Part shown: positions 17,711 to 26,739 of the stretch, in pieces
Layout: each line of letters begins with the position of its first letter
Numbering within the stretch: position 1 is the stretch's first letter
Source of the DNA: Actinopolymorpha pittospori
GTDB lineage: Bacteria; Actinomycetota; Actinomycetes; Propionibacteriales; Actinopolymorphaceae
Direction of reading: 5' to 3'
Assembly: GCF_014873875.1 (NCBI RefSeq)
Contig: NZ_JADBEM010000001.1
Span: 9,362,001 to 9,426,000, forward strand
Length of the DNA stretch: 64,000 bases
The notes under the pieces: generated by a model
What the model saw: the letters and a program-made list of their open reading frames with translations, nothing else
Databases searched by the model: none
What the model was told of the DNA's origin: nothing
Program-made: the position numbers and the translations under genes

Positions 17711-18652
17711 TCACATCATGAGCAGGGGCTCCCCATGGTTGGCCGCCGCCCATTGCTCGGTCGCGCGTTCGAGCTTGTCGGGGTTTGCCTGGGTACGGCA
17801 GGCAGTGATGCCCTCGGCGGTGACCTCCAGGCACATGATGGCGACGACCCGGCCTTCCACGACGGCCACAACGGCGGGTTCGCCATTGGCGGCCCAGGCG
17901 TATATCTCGGGCGAGCCGCCGACGATGGCGCGCTTGGCCTCGGCGGGCTTGAACATGGCCCACACGAACTTCGCGACCGCGACGGCTCCCTCGAACGCCT
18001 TGGTGCGTGCCGGAACCTTCCCTCCGCCGTCGCCGATGGAGATGGCGTCCTTGGTGAGCAGTCGTACGAGCTCATCGGTCTGGCCACTGGTGGCGGCCGC
18101 GAGGAACTCCTCGACGATCCGCTGGGCGGCGGCCTGGTCGATTTCGCTGCGGGCTTTGCCGTACGCGACATGCTTCTTGGCACGGTGAAAGATCTGCTGG
18201 CTGGCGGCCTCGGTGATGTCGAGGATCTCGGCGATCTCCCGGTGCGGGTAGTCGAAGGCCTCCCGCAGCACGTACACGGCCCGTTCGTTGGGGGACAGGC
18301 GCTCCATGAGCGTGAGGACCGCGTACGAGACCGATTCGCGCTGCTCAGCGGTGCCGGCCGGGCCGAGCATCGGGTCCCCCGCGAGCAGCGGCTCAGGGAG
18401 CCATCGGCCCACGTAGGTCTCGCGGCGTGCCCGCGCGGAGGTGAGCTGGTTGAGGCACAGGTTGGTGAGTACCTTCGTCAGCCAAGCCTCGGGGACCTCG
18501 ACGCGGTCGACGTCGGCGGCCTGCCAGCGCAAGAACGTCTCCTGCACGACGTCCTCTGCCTCGTCCGCGGAGCCGAGGAAACGGTAGGCGATGGCCTCCA
18601 GACGAGGCCTCGATAGCTCGAATCGGTCGACGTCATCCACCGTCAAAGGCAT
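17711..18652 (-). CDS. sigJ: ECF41-type RNA polymerase sigma factor with SnoaL-like C-terminal domain
   Basis: 313 residues. Region 2 (RLEAIAYRFLGSADEAEDVVQETFLRW) and region 4 (LMERLSPNERAVYVLREAF ... EIAEILDITEAASQQIFHRAKKHV) of an ECF sigma factor are followed by a SnoaL-like domain. Three ECF41 hallmarks are present: WLPEPLL in the linker, GDGGGK, and NPDKL near the C-terminus. In this group no separate anti-sigma factor is used; the fused domain controls activity. The SDR gene downstream is the expected target. I did not find a clean TGTCACA...CGTC target promoter upstream of either gene; TGTCAGG at about 17688-17694 (minus strand) is the nearest match. Confidence 0.92.
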   Translation of the reverse strand: MPLTVDDVDRFELSRPRLEAIAYRFLGSADEAEDVVQETFLRWQAADVDRVEVPEAWLTKVLTNLCLNQLTSARARRETYVGRWLPEPLLAGDPMLGPAGTAEQRESVSYAVLTLMERLSPNERAVYVLREAFDYPHREIAEILDITEAASQQIFHRAKKHVAYGKARSEIDQAAAQRIVEEFLAAATSGQTDELVRLLTKDAISIGDGGGKVPARTKAFEGAVAVAKFVWAMFKPAEAKRAIVGGSPEIYAWAANGEPAVVAVVEGRVVAIMCLEVTAEGITACRTQANPDKLERATEQWAAANHGEPLLMM

Positions 18653-18769
18653 GATCTGATCATATTCCCGCCGTGTGCCCGTGGAGTTCCTGAGCGACGA
18701 CCAAGGTCGCGACGTACGGTCGGCCTCGGCGACCGCGTGGGCGTGCGCGCCCCATATTTGGCGGGACTG

Positions 18770-19761
18770 TCATCGTTCGCCGGTCCGCCGGCCGCGTGGC
18801 CGCGTGGGTTGTTCGGGCTGCCCTGCCTCGACATGGGCCTGTGCCTCATGTAACTCCTCGCGTGCGGCGGCGAGGTCGGCGAGGACCTGCTGACGCTCGG
18901 CTCGGGCTGCGGCGATGTCCTGGCGCTGTTCCTCGACGCGGGCCCGTAGGTCGGCTCGGCCTTCCTCGAGTCCGCTGATTCTGGCGTCGTAGGACTCTCG
19001 CAAGAGGTCGCGTTCGCGTTGGGCATCCTCACGTACCCGCTGCAGGTCGGCCCGAATGTCGGTCACCTCCTGGTGGGCGCGGCTTACCTCTCTGTCGGCT
19101 GAAGCCTTCGCCGCCGTGGCTTCACGGAGGGCCTCGTCTCTTTTCAGCCAGAGCGGCGGCCATGCGCTGCTGCGCCTCCTCAGTCTCGACCCGGGCTGCG
19201 GCGACCTGCGCCGCGGCGTCGGTGCGGAGCCGGGAGATCTGCTGCTCGGCGTCGGCGAGCGAGGCGGCGCTACGCTGCTCGGCCTGCTCCACCTGCGCGG
19301 CGGCTTCCTACCCCCACCCGTGCGATCTCGGCGTCGGCATCGGTGCGGACCTGGCTGACCTGCCGTTCGGCCTCGGCCCGGGCAACGCTGATCCTCTCGT
19401 CCCGATCTCGCTGCGCAGCGGACTTGGCCAGCTCCGCGCTCTCGGCGCGTTCGTCGGCGGCCGCCGCGTGCTGCTCAGCTTCTTCCTGGGTGCGTCGGGC
19501 CGCTTCGGCGGCTTCCCACGCCGCTTCGCTCTCCTCGATCGCCTCCCTCGCCGCGGCCTCGGCGGTGGCCGCGCGGGCCTCGGCCCGGCGCTGGGCAGCC
19601 TCGGCGTCAGCGAGCCGGGCGCGCACCCGTTCCGGGTCAACCTGAGCCAGATCGCCGCGGACCCGGCGGATCAACGCGGGCAACCGCCGGCCGACATCCT
19701 CCAGCGAGGCAAGCGGGTCGTCGTCCTGCCCAGCCGCGGCTTCGGCGGCCGCAGTCTCCAT
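18770..19761 (-). pseudogene. KfrA-like long coiled-coil protein, two frameshifts
   Basis: From ATG 19761 the protein is almost entirely Ala/Glu/Arg heptad repeats (RLADAEAAQRRAEARAATAE ... AEQRSAASLADAEQQISRLR ... RADLRARVEEQRQDIAAARA), as in KfrA-type plasmid and chromosome coiled-coil proteins. The frame changes near 19312 (beside a run of five C) and near 19142 (beside a run of four T); joined, the product is about 330 residues. Two shifts in homopolymers may be read errors. There is no clear N-terminal DNA-binding domain, so a filament or scaffold role is all that can be inferred. Confidence 0.65.
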
Positions 19762-19785
19762 GCTCCGCCCCTCCGGCCCGGTCCA

Positions 19786-20076
19786 GTACCCGAAGAACGC
19801 CCGCTTGTCGAAGGCGAAGTGCATCGCGTCGCGCGACGCGAACACCTCACCCAGAAGCTGGCCGAACGCGACGCGCTGCTCGCCACCGAACTGGAGGGTT
19901 TCGACCTGCCCCGGGTCACCATGCTGGAGACGGAGTACCTCCGCGCGGTCACCCAGGCCGAACTCGACTGGATCGACCAGGTCCTCGCCGGCTTACACGA
20001 GGGCAGCATCACCTGGAGCCGAGAGGAACTCCAGGCCGCCGCTGCCCAACTGAGCGAACACAGCGGGTCGGAATAG
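19786..20076 (+). pseudogene. Possible PadR-family regulator, C-terminal remnant
   Basis: The plus-strand frame ending at 20076 reads HLTQKLAERDALLATELEG, then LETEYLRAVTQAELDWIDQV and LAGLHEGSITWSREEL. It resembles the helical dimerisation tail of PadR-type regulators. No winged-helix domain precedes it: upstream the frame runs antisense to the coiled-coil gene and loses protein character. I treat it as the 3' remainder of a lost gene. The assignment is tentative. Confidence 0.4.
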
Positions 20077-20276
20077 GCAGCCGCGTCCAGGCGGCTCCAG
20101 GCAGCCCCGGGCGGTAGGGCGCCGTATTCGCCGGCTCACAACCGGCGTACCAGAAAGTCCTTGAAAGAAATCCGGGAGGCGGTGTCGGATCGGGGGCAGT
20201 GGTGTTCGTTGCAGGGGTGAGCGGCCGCCCACGAGGGACGTCGCCACACCGACCTACCGCACTCGAGGAGAACGAC

Positions 20277-20852
20277 ATGACCGCGACCTACACCTTCGAC
20301 GTCTTTTCCAGCCTCGACGGCTACGGCGCCGCCAGCGCCAACTGGACCGGCTACTGGGGTAAGCAGGGCCCCGAGTTGCTCGACCACCGCCTTGCCTTGT
20401 ACGGCGCGGAGCAGCGGATGGTCTTCGGCGGCAACACCTATCGGGCGTTCGCGCGGATGCTGGCCTCGAGCACCGAGGAGTCCGAAGCGCGTGACCCATG
20501 GGTCACGCGGATGAGGAGCCTTCCTACAACGGTGGTGTCGACGACACTCGAAGGCCCCCTCGACTGGCCGGACGCGACCCTCGAGAGCGGTGACGCCGTC
20601 GAGGTCGTCGCTCGGCTCAAGAAGGAGTCGGAGGTGCCGTTGCGCTCGCACGGCAGCCTGTCGCTGAACCGGGCGCTGATGGCCGCCGGCCTGGTCGACC
20701 TCGTGCAGGTGACGCTCTTCCCTGCCATCACCGGCCAGACCGGCGTGAACCCGATCTTCCACGGGGCGGCCGACTTCGACCTGGAACTGGTGGAGCACCG
20801 GACGCTGGACGGTCACATCCAGGAGCTCACCTACCGACCCACCCTCCACTGA
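20277..20852 (+). CDS. Dihydrofolate reductase / RibD C-terminal domain family protein
   Basis: 191 residues from ATG 20277, with CGAGGAG six bases upstream. The start TATYTFDVFSSLDGYGA, the NADPH-site segment MVFGGNTYRAFARML and the late SLSLNRALMAAGLVDLVQ are typical of the RibD_C/DHFR-like family, which is common in actinobacteria and mostly of unknown substrate. It is a cytoplasmic NADPH-dependent reductase by family. It converges on the esterase gene at 20909. Confidence 0.88.
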   Translation: MTATYTFDVFSSLDGYGAASANWTGYWGKQGPELLDHRLALYGAEQRMVFGGNTYRAFARMLASSTEESEARDPWVTRMRSLPTTVVSTTLEGPLDWPDATLESGDAVEVVARLKKESEVPLRSHGSLSLNRALMAAGLVDLVQVTLFPAITGQTGVNPIFHGAADFDLELVEHRTLDGHIQELTYRPTLH

Positions 20853-20908
20853 CCCGTACGGATTCGAGGAGGATCCGTCCTGCCTCCATCCGTCCAGGCG
20901 CTGTCCCG

Positions 20909-22119
20909 CTAGGGCTGGGGCGTCCGCTCTCGTGATCTGACCCAGGCGGCGAAGCCCTCGATCGCGTCGACGACCGCCTCGAAGCGGAACGAGTGGTAGA
21001 GGTCGAAGGCGTGGTTGCCGCCGCGCAACTCTGCGTAGACAACCGGGTTGGCCGAGGTACGGCGTAGCTGGTCGGCGAAGTGCCGGGCGTCCGCCACGGG
21101 CACCAGCGGGTCCAGGTCGCCGTGCGCCACGAGGAACGGCGGTCCGCGGTGATGTGGGCCAGCGGCGAGGACTCGGGCCCCTGGCCGAAGTACGGGCCGT
21201 ACCAGCCGTTCAGGTAGATGGCACCGGTCACGGAGGTGTCGGCGTTCTCGAAGCCCGGCTGGAAGGCGGGGTCGTTCTGGGTGAGCGCGGCCAGCCCCGC
21301 CATGTGCCCGCCCGCCGAACTGCCCGCGACCCACAGCGTCGTCGGATCGGCGCCGTACTCGTGGGCGTGCTCGCGCACCCAGGCGATGACCTTCTTGAGG
21401 TCGATCAGGTGGTCTGGATGCTGGGCCCCGGGCCGTAGCCGGTAGTTGGCGCTGATGCACACCCAGCCCTGACTGGCCAGCCGGTAGAGCAGCGGCAACG
21501 ACTGGCTGTTCTTGTGGCCCCCGGAGTAGTGGCCGCCATGCAGGTGGATCATGACGGGCGCGCCTTGCGGACGCGAGCGGTAATGGTAAAGGTCGAGCAG
21601 GTTGCGGCGGCCCGCGTCACCGTAGGCGAGGTTGGCAACGCGCCGGACATCTGGGCGGCGCTTGAGGATGGGCAGGAACAGGATGCGGGCCAGCGGGAGG
21701 CGGCGCCCCAGTCGTTCAGCGAGGTCGGCGTCGATGGCGGCCCGCCACCCGGCGCCCAGCCCTTCGGCCATCGCATGCTCGATCCTCGCCCGGTCCCCCA
21801 GCGCGCGGTGGGCGATGACAGCGAGCCCGGGCGTGGTCACGGCGGCCAGTCCGACGATCGCCCAAGCGCCCACCGAGTCGATGTCGCCTTCGGTGAACGC
21901 CAGTGCCGTCGGGAGCAGCAGCAGCCAGAAGAAGGCCGCGAAGGGCAGTTCGTTGGCGGCCAGGCCGAAGTAGTAGCTCGGGCGGCCGAGCGGACGTGAG
22001 AACGGCACCGGCCGCAGCGCGAACAGCACGCCGATCGCGGCCAATCCCACGCTGATCAGATAGCCGACGGGCACGAAACCTCCAAGGACGAACAAGGTCC
22101 GACCGAAGATCGCAACCAC
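20909..22119 (-). pseudogene. Membrane-anchored HSL-type esterase, frameshifted
   Basis: About 400 residues. Several N-terminal membrane segments (e.g. GYLISVGLAAIGVLFAL, FAAFFWLLLLPTALAF) precede an alpha/beta hydrolase of the hormone-sensitive-lipase type, with oxyanion motif HLHGGHYSGG and nucleophile motif VAGSSAGGHMAG. The acid (VAHGDLDPLVPV) and histidine (GGNHAFDLYHSF) lie in another frame ending at 20909. The shift is near 21140, with no homopolymer nearby. Joining the frames restores a complete catalytic triad, so this is either a recent loss or a read error. GTG 22119 is the likeliest start. The gene is divergent from the tetR gene and probably controlled by it. Confidence 0.7.
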
Positions 22120-22135
22120 GTGCGTGCCGACGACA

Positions 22136-22165
22136 GGCCCTCCCCGCAGAACTGCGGGGAGGGCC
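22136..22165. other. Perfect 14-bp inverted repeat in a divergent promoter region
   Basis: GGCCCTCCCCGCAG (22136-22149), AA, CTGCGGGGAGGGCC (22152-22165) form a perfect 30-base palindromic hairpin. It sits between the divergent esterase and tetR genes, where a terminator is not expected. It falls in the esterase leader or core promoter, so an RNA hairpin in the 5' UTR or a second operator is possible. Confidence 0.75.
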
Positions 22166-22181
22166 CCCAACCCTAAGGTAA

Positions 22182-22195
22182 ACGACACGTGTCGT
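22182..22195. promoter_or_regulatory. Probable TetR operator
   Basis: ACGACACGTGTCGT is a perfect 14-base palindrome 22 bases upstream of the preferred tetR start and between it and the divergent esterase gene. Size, symmetry and place fit an autoregulatory TetR-family operator controlling both genes. Confidence 0.65.
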
Positions 22196-22217
22196 GTACA
22201 TGCTCGTGTCCAGGGGC

Positions 22218-22799
22218 ATGGCACCGAACGCAGCGCGCCGCAGCGAGAGCAGCCGAAAGGCGATTCTCGCCGCCACCGCGGAACTCTGCGGCGAGAACGG
22301 TTACGCGCGGCTGACCATCGAGGCCATCGCCGCCCGTGCCGGGGTGAGCAAGAAGACCATCTACCGGTGGTGGCCGTCCAAGGGCGCGGTCGTCCTGGAG
22401 CTCCTCGACCAGACCGCGACCATCGCCATCGAACCGCCCGACAGCGGGGATCTGGCCACCGACCTGCGCACCCTGTTGACCGAGGTCATCGGCATGCTCA
22501 CCCCGCCGGAGACCTCGCCCGGCATCGGACTGATCGCCGAGGCACTGCATGACCCCGACCTCGCCCGTGAGCTGCGTGAACGCCTCATCCGACCGCGCAT
22601 CGCCACGTTCAAGCAACGGCTCCGCCGAGCCCAGGACGCCGGCCAGCTATCCCCGGACGCCGACCTCGACGTCGCGCTCGACCTGTTGTACGGCCCGCTC
22701 TATCACCGCATGGTCTTTCATCTCGGCATGCCCGACCCCAGCTACCTCGACTCCCTCATCGCCCACACCCTGCGCGCACTCACCCCACCGCGTCACTGA
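22218..22799 (+). CDS. TetR/AcrR family transcriptional regulator
   Basis: 193 residues from ATG 22218 (in-frame ATG 22200 and GTG 22194 would overlap or abut the palindrome). The N-terminal helix-turn-helix domain reads SSRKAILAATAELCGENGYA and IAARAGVSKKTIYRWWPSKG, the classical TetR pattern. The C-terminal ligand and dimer domain (LLTEVIGMLTPPETSPGIG ... YGPLYHRMVFHLG) is of the AcrR_C type. It likely represses itself and the divergent esterase through the adjacent palindrome. Confidence 0.93.
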   Translation: MAPNAARRSESSRKAILAATAELCGENGYARLTIEAIAARAGVSKKTIYRWWPSKGAVVLELLDQTATIAIEPPDSGDLATDLRTLLTEVIGMLTPPETSPGIGLIAEALHDPDLARELRERLIRPRIATFKQRLRRAQDAGQLSPDADLDVALDLLYGPLYHRMVFHLGMPDPSYLDSLIAHTLRALTPPRH

Positions 22800-22936
22800 C
22801 AGCCGGCGCCGCACAGGCCTGGGCAGTTGAGCACACGAGCACCTCGCCTGCGTTGCGTTGGTGTCGTCGGTTGCTACCTTCGTCATGGCTGCAGCAGTCA
22901 CGGTCATCTGGCAGACCAGACAGCTGGCTCTGACGC

Positions 22937-23965
22937 TCAGGAGACTGGTCCCTTCAGTAATTCTGACCACGGGCTCGGATGGGCAGTTGAGACGAATCTC
23001 AGAATCTCGAAAAATCTCGCCTGCCTCGGAGCAGACCAATGCCGCTTCTCGGATGTGGATGGCTTACCGCGCAACTTGGCGAGCGCCCAGAACAGCTGAT
23101 ACCAGAGCGCGCGGGCTTCCAAGGACCTACCTTCACTGCATATATCGCTGGTGGAACCCCGGGATTGGGTAGCCGAACGATATCCGGAGAGGAGGCCGGG
23201 AAGCGCTCGCACCGGGAGATAGAGGAAGTCTCGGACCGGATCTCCCCAGCCGGCTTTTCCCCAGTCGATAATCGCTGCAACCTGACCTTTACCATCAACA
23301 ATCAGGTTCGACGGGCTAACGTCGCCGTGCAGCAATACGGATTCCGCGATGGAGGCGCCCTGGGTCTCCAAGAAGGCAAACCAGTCCGTCAGCCATCGTG
23401 CTTGAATTCTACCCAACTCGCCAGCTTTGACTAAGCTCTCAACCAATCGCTCGGCCGCAAATTCGGATGGTTCAGAGACGCCAGCGATCGAGCCGATGTC
23501 GTTTCTGCGGAGCTCATGGAGCACGGCCAGAATCTCGGCCAGCGACGCATGCGTTCGGACGCTTGCCCCAGGCTCGTACCCGAACTCTCCCAAGGTCGGT
23601 CCGTGAACTCGCTCGAGGATCATGTAGGGGACGTCGACTGTTTTGCGGCTCGCGTCGTAACTGACGAGAGTTGCCGTGGGCACTCCCGCACTCTGTGCGA
23701 GAGGGATCACGGCCGCCTCCTTCGCCAGGAGGCCCTCGTGGACCGGCTTACGGGGGATGCGAAGAACGAGATCCTGCCCCAGGAACACGGTCAGATTGAC
23801 CTGTCCCTGCTGTGGCACGGGGGTTACGTCCGCAGCCGATACTCCATAGTGGGCAGCGATGACGTTGACATCGTCGGCCAACGAGTTCGAAGCGTCGGCA
23901 CCGTCAGGCATACGTGCCCCCTCGGTCGCAGTCGTCGCGCCATCTGCGCGTGTGAATGCAATCAC
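22937..23965 (-). CDS. Aminoglycoside-phosphotransferase-fold (APH) family protein
   Basis: 342 residues from GTG 23965, with AGGA at suitable spacing. Kinase-like motifs are complete: an N-lobe with LVLRIPRKP, the Brenner-type catalytic loop LLHGDVSPSNLIVDG and the metal-binding AAIIDWGKAGWGDP. The family phosphorylates small molecules such as aminoglycosides, macrolides or sugars; the substrate is not predictable. Base composition is visibly poorer in GC than the neighbours (roughly 57 percent by eye), which suggests recent acquisition. No mobile genes lie directly beside it. Confidence 0.85.
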   Translation of the reverse strand: MIAFTRADGATTATEGARMPDGADASNSLADDVNVIAAHYGVSAADVTPVPQQGQVNLTVFLGQDLVLRIPRKPVHEGLLAKEAAVIPLAQSAGVPTATLVSYDASRKTVDVPYMILERVHGPTLGEFGYEPGASVRTHASLAEILAVLHELRRNDIGSIAGVSEPSEFAAERLVESLVKAGELGRIQARWLTDWFAFLETQGASIAESVLLHGDVSPSNLIVDGKGQVAAIIDWGKAGWGDPVRDFLYLPVRALPGLLSGYRSATQSRGSTSDICSEGRSLEARALWYQLFWALAKLRGKPSTSEKRHWSAPRQARFFEILRFVSTAHPSPWSELLKGPVS

Positions 23966-24421
23966 AAGGTATCCTCGCCTCCAAGTTCCTGGCCGGCTGC
24001 GGCCAACCTCGCGAGCGACGCCGGCGAGTGCTGGACGTACCGCCAGGCGGCGCTTCGTGGAGGTGACTCGGCTCGTCTACCTCGTCCGCCGTCACGGCAT
24101 CCCTGACGCTCAGAGGGGTGCGGGGACGTCCTCACCGCCTCTAAGCCCGGATTCACCGAGCCGCTCTCCGCACTGCAGGGGGCCGCCTGCTCATCCTGTT
24201 GCGTCAGGCTGGCCGGCTGCCGCCATGGTCGGTCCTGGCGCCCACGCAGCATCACTCCTCGCTGCGGCAATCGGCCTGACTACGAGACCGATCTAGCCGA
24301 GGACGCCTCCCTCCAGGCCGAGCGCGCAGGAATCTGAGCCCGCGATCTCCCGGGATTCCGTCGGAACCAAACCGAATGCGGTCATCGCGGATTCTCGGAT
24401 TCTCTTCCCAATCGTTGTGCG
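23966..24421. other. Gene-free stretch of 456 bp
   Basis: Promoter region of the divergent phosphotransferase and glycosyltransferase genes. Short frames on both strands have no protein-like composition. I see no strong palindrome or promoter match. Confidence 0.4.
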
Positions 24422-25801
24422 ATGTTTCTGGGGGGAAGAAGTGTCTTGTGCCATTACGTCCGCGTCGCCGATATGCTGCCGCCAGGCGCGAGGCCAGCAG
24501 GCGTCGTTCGATCTAGAGCCAGGACCGGCCTGCTCAACCAGTGGGGCCGGCGAGCCGCCGCCGTCGCCGCCCTTGCGGTCATGCTCGACTGGCACCGCTA
24601 TTCCGAATTCACCGCCGCGACCGCCGTGTTCGCGTTAACGAGCGGGTTTTTCCTGTTCATTCTGTTTACCGCGAGCAGACAGCTGAGCTGGGACGACCGG
24701 CCTATCCCGAAGGGCCGTATCGTCGCCGCGGTGCCCGCGTACAACGAGGACCCGTTCACGCTCCACGCTTGCATCCGAAGCTTGCTGAACCAGACCTGCC
24801 CCATCGATGCGATCTACGTCGTCGACGACGGCAGCGAGACACCCGCCCCGGTGCTACGGGACCCGCGGGTGCACTGGAAGCGGACCGAGAACGGCGGGAA
24901 GCGTCACGCCCAGGCCATCGGGCTGATCGCCGAGAAAAGTCGCGCCGACTTCATCGTCACCGTCGACAGCGACTCGATTGTCGCCCTGGACGGCGTGGAG
25001 CGGCTCCTGCGCACCTTCTCCGACCCGCGTGTCCAGGCCGCGGCAGGGCTGCCGGTGTTGCGAAACCGGACGAAGAACCTTCTCACCCGGCTTGCCGACA
25101 TGGAGATCGTCTTCGGCTGCCTCACGGTCCGCCGAGCTCGGTCCGCGCTAGGCGCCGTGTTGCCCACCTCTGGCGCGTTCGCGGCGTACCGGGCCGAAGT
25201 CTTTTTCGACAACATCACCGACTACCTGTCGTCGGGCACCTACGGCGACGACCGCCGGCTCACCCACTATGCGCTGCAGCGTGGCCGGGTGGTCAGCGTC
25301 GACGAGGCGGTCGTCGAGACGAACATGCCCACCACACTGCGGACGGTGTTCAAGCAACGGGTCCGCTGGTACAAGGGGTCGTTCCGGTATCTACCGTGGG
25401 AGCTCCGCAACCTGAAGTTCTCTCCGGTCGTGTTCCGTCTGTGGAACCTGTCGTTGTTCCTGGCGTACCCGATCTTCGTCTTCCACGGTCTCGCCATCCT
25501 GCCGCTCACCGGCGGGACGGCTAACTGGACGCCGCCGCTGTACTGGCTGACTCTGCTGTACGTTCAAGGGCTCGCTTATGTCATCGGCCGCAAGGGCGTC
25601 CCCCCGGTCGAGCGGCTTGCGTTGTGGTTGTTCCTGACGCCGCTGGTGTCGTTGTTCCAGATGTTGCTGCTCCGGCCGGCGATGTACTGGGCGACAACGC
25701 AGGTCCGCTCCGAATCATGGGCGACCCGCGGATCTCCTGCCGTTGTCGCCTCGCCCATGGCGGCCGTCGTACCGGCCAGGCCGACGAACGCAGCCGTGTA
25801 G
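24422..25801 (+). CDS. Membrane glycosyltransferase family 2 (hyaluronan-synthase-like)
   Basis: About 459 residues. A first membrane segment (TAVFALTSGFFLFILF) is followed by a GT-A domain beginning IVAAVPAYNEDPFTL, with nucleotide-binding VVDDGSE, metal-binding TVDSDS, acceptor motif GTYGDDRRL and the processive motif KQRVRWYKG. Then come three or four C-terminal membrane helices. This D,D,GDD,QxxRW set marks a processive synthase that polymerises and extrudes a polysaccharide. The start is uncertain: ATG 24422, TTG 24446 (behind GGGGGGAAGA) and ATG 24473 are all in frame. It is a single gene with no partner glycan genes. Confidence 0.88.
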   Translation: MFLGGRSVLCHYVRVADMLPPGARPAGVVRSRARTGLLNQWGRRAAAVAALAVMLDWHRYSEFTAATAVFALTSGFFLFILFTASRQLSWDDRPIPKGRIVAAVPAYNEDPFTLHACIRSLLNQTCPIDAIYVVDDGSETPAPVLRDPRVHWKRTENGGKRHAQAIGLIAEKSRADFIVTVDSDSIVALDGVERLLRTFSDPRVQAAAGLPVLRNRTKNLLTRLADMEIVFGCLTVRRARSALGAVLPTSGAFAAYRAEVFFDNITDYLSSGTYGDDRRLTHYALQRGRVVSVDEAVVETNMPTTLRTVFKQRVRWYKGSFRYLPWELRNLKFSPVVFRLWNLSLFLAYPIFVFHGLAILPLTGGTANWTPPLYWLTLLYVQGLAYVIGRKGVPPVERLALWLFLTPLVSLFQMLLLRPAMYWATTQVRSESWATRGSPAVVASPMAAVVPARPTNAAV

Positions 25802-25842
25802 ATCGGCCCATTGAACAGCAGGATTTACAAACGGTGATCCGC

Positions 25843-26250
25843 CGGCGCGGCTGGCCCCTAAGGCACGTTCATTCGGACCCTGGCGTCTATCGGGCTGCGC
25901 TGGGGTGAGGCAACGGCTCTCCGGGTCCGAGATGTCGATCTGGACCGCGGCCGACTGGACGTACGGCGCGCATTCGACGACATCGACGGTCTGGCCGGAC
26001 AGACTGACGGTTCACGGACTACGGGCACACGGCGGCTTCGCTCTACATCTCGGCGTGCACTCCGCCGAAGGCAGTCCAGCGGATCCTGGGCCATGCCTTC
26101 GTGGTCATGACCACGGACCTGTACGGCCACCTCTACCCGGACGAGATGGACACCTGGGCCGCGCGTCTGAACGAGGTCGCGAGCCGATCCGGAGTATGGC
26201 CAAGGCGGCCCTGGTGGCGGACTCGGAGCGGAGGTTGATCGATGATCATG
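25843..26250 (+). pseudogene. Tyrosine integrase remnant, second copy of the 31.4-kb integrase
   Basis: DNA from 25843 to 26250 closely matches the last third of the integrase gene at 31424-32542: TFIRTLA, GLRWGEATALRVRDVDLDRG, then a jump of roughly 170 bases after the segment reading DDIDG, then the ARLNEVASRSGVW end. It has lost the N-terminal two thirds, the internal piece and the frame. It directly precedes the left 52-bp tRNA-derived repeat, in the same order as the intact integrase and tRNA at 32.5 kb. Confidence 0.85.
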
Positions 26251-26263
26251 GCGCTGACGTGCT

Positions 26264-26315
26264 GTTTTGCTGGTGCCCCCGGCAGGATTCGAACCTGCGA
26301 CCCACGGTTTAGGAA
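26264..26315 (+). repeat. Left attachment repeat (tRNA-Arg 3' end copy)
   Basis: 52 bases identical to 32561-32612 except for one base (C at 26302, A at 32599). It covers the CCA end, acceptor strand, T arm and part of the anticodon arm of the tRNA but lacks the 5' half, so no tRNA can be made from it. Confidence 0.92.
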
Positions 26316-26443
26316 CTTGCTAGGACGTGTTTCGTCCCTCGCCTGGATGAGGGCTGACCTGCGGAAACGCCCTTCGATGGGATTGATCGTTTGGCGTCTT
26401 CTGACGGCGATGTGTGGCCAAATTGCGGCCAGTCCGCTGCCTG

Positions 26444-26722
26444 TTAGTCGACGCCTGGTGGTAGCACGTCCCATCCGCCCCGGTACCACATCCACCGGTT
26501 GGCGTACCGGTCCAGGAACGGCACATAGAACCAGATACGCACCCACAGGGGCATTCGATGCAGATGGAGTCGGGCACCGGTTGGCGGCGTCCAGTCCCAG
26601 GGCGGGATCGTTCCCTCGGGTGCCGTCCATCCTCCTGGCGATGCAACCGCGTGATCCCGCCAGAGTGCGGTCAGTCGCTCATGCTCGCGCCTGCTCCATT
26701 CTGGCGATGGAAACCCCTCCAC
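26444..26722 (-). CDS. Hypothetical protein of the integrated element, 92 residues
   Basis: From GTG 26722 the protein reads VEGFPSPEWSRREHERLTAL, then TIPPWDWTPPTGARLHLHRM and MPLWVRIWFYVPFLDRYANR, ending WDVLPPGVD. It is rich in Trp and Pro, with one amphipathic aromatic segment that may touch the membrane. The composition is clearly protein-like although the start is not supported by a strong ribosome binding site. I know no family. Confidence 0.5.
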   Translation of the reverse strand: MEGFPSPEWSRREHERLTALWRDHAVASPGGWTAPEGTIPPWDWTPPTGARLHLHRMPLWVRIWFYVPFLDRYANRWMWYRGGWDVLPPGVD

Positions 26723-26739
26723 AACGCCATCATCCCTGG

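Noticed and set aside
26264..26315. A second tRNA-Arg gene
   Set aside because: Only the 3' half is present; the 5' acceptor strand, D arm and anticodon loop are missing, so it is an attachment repeat.
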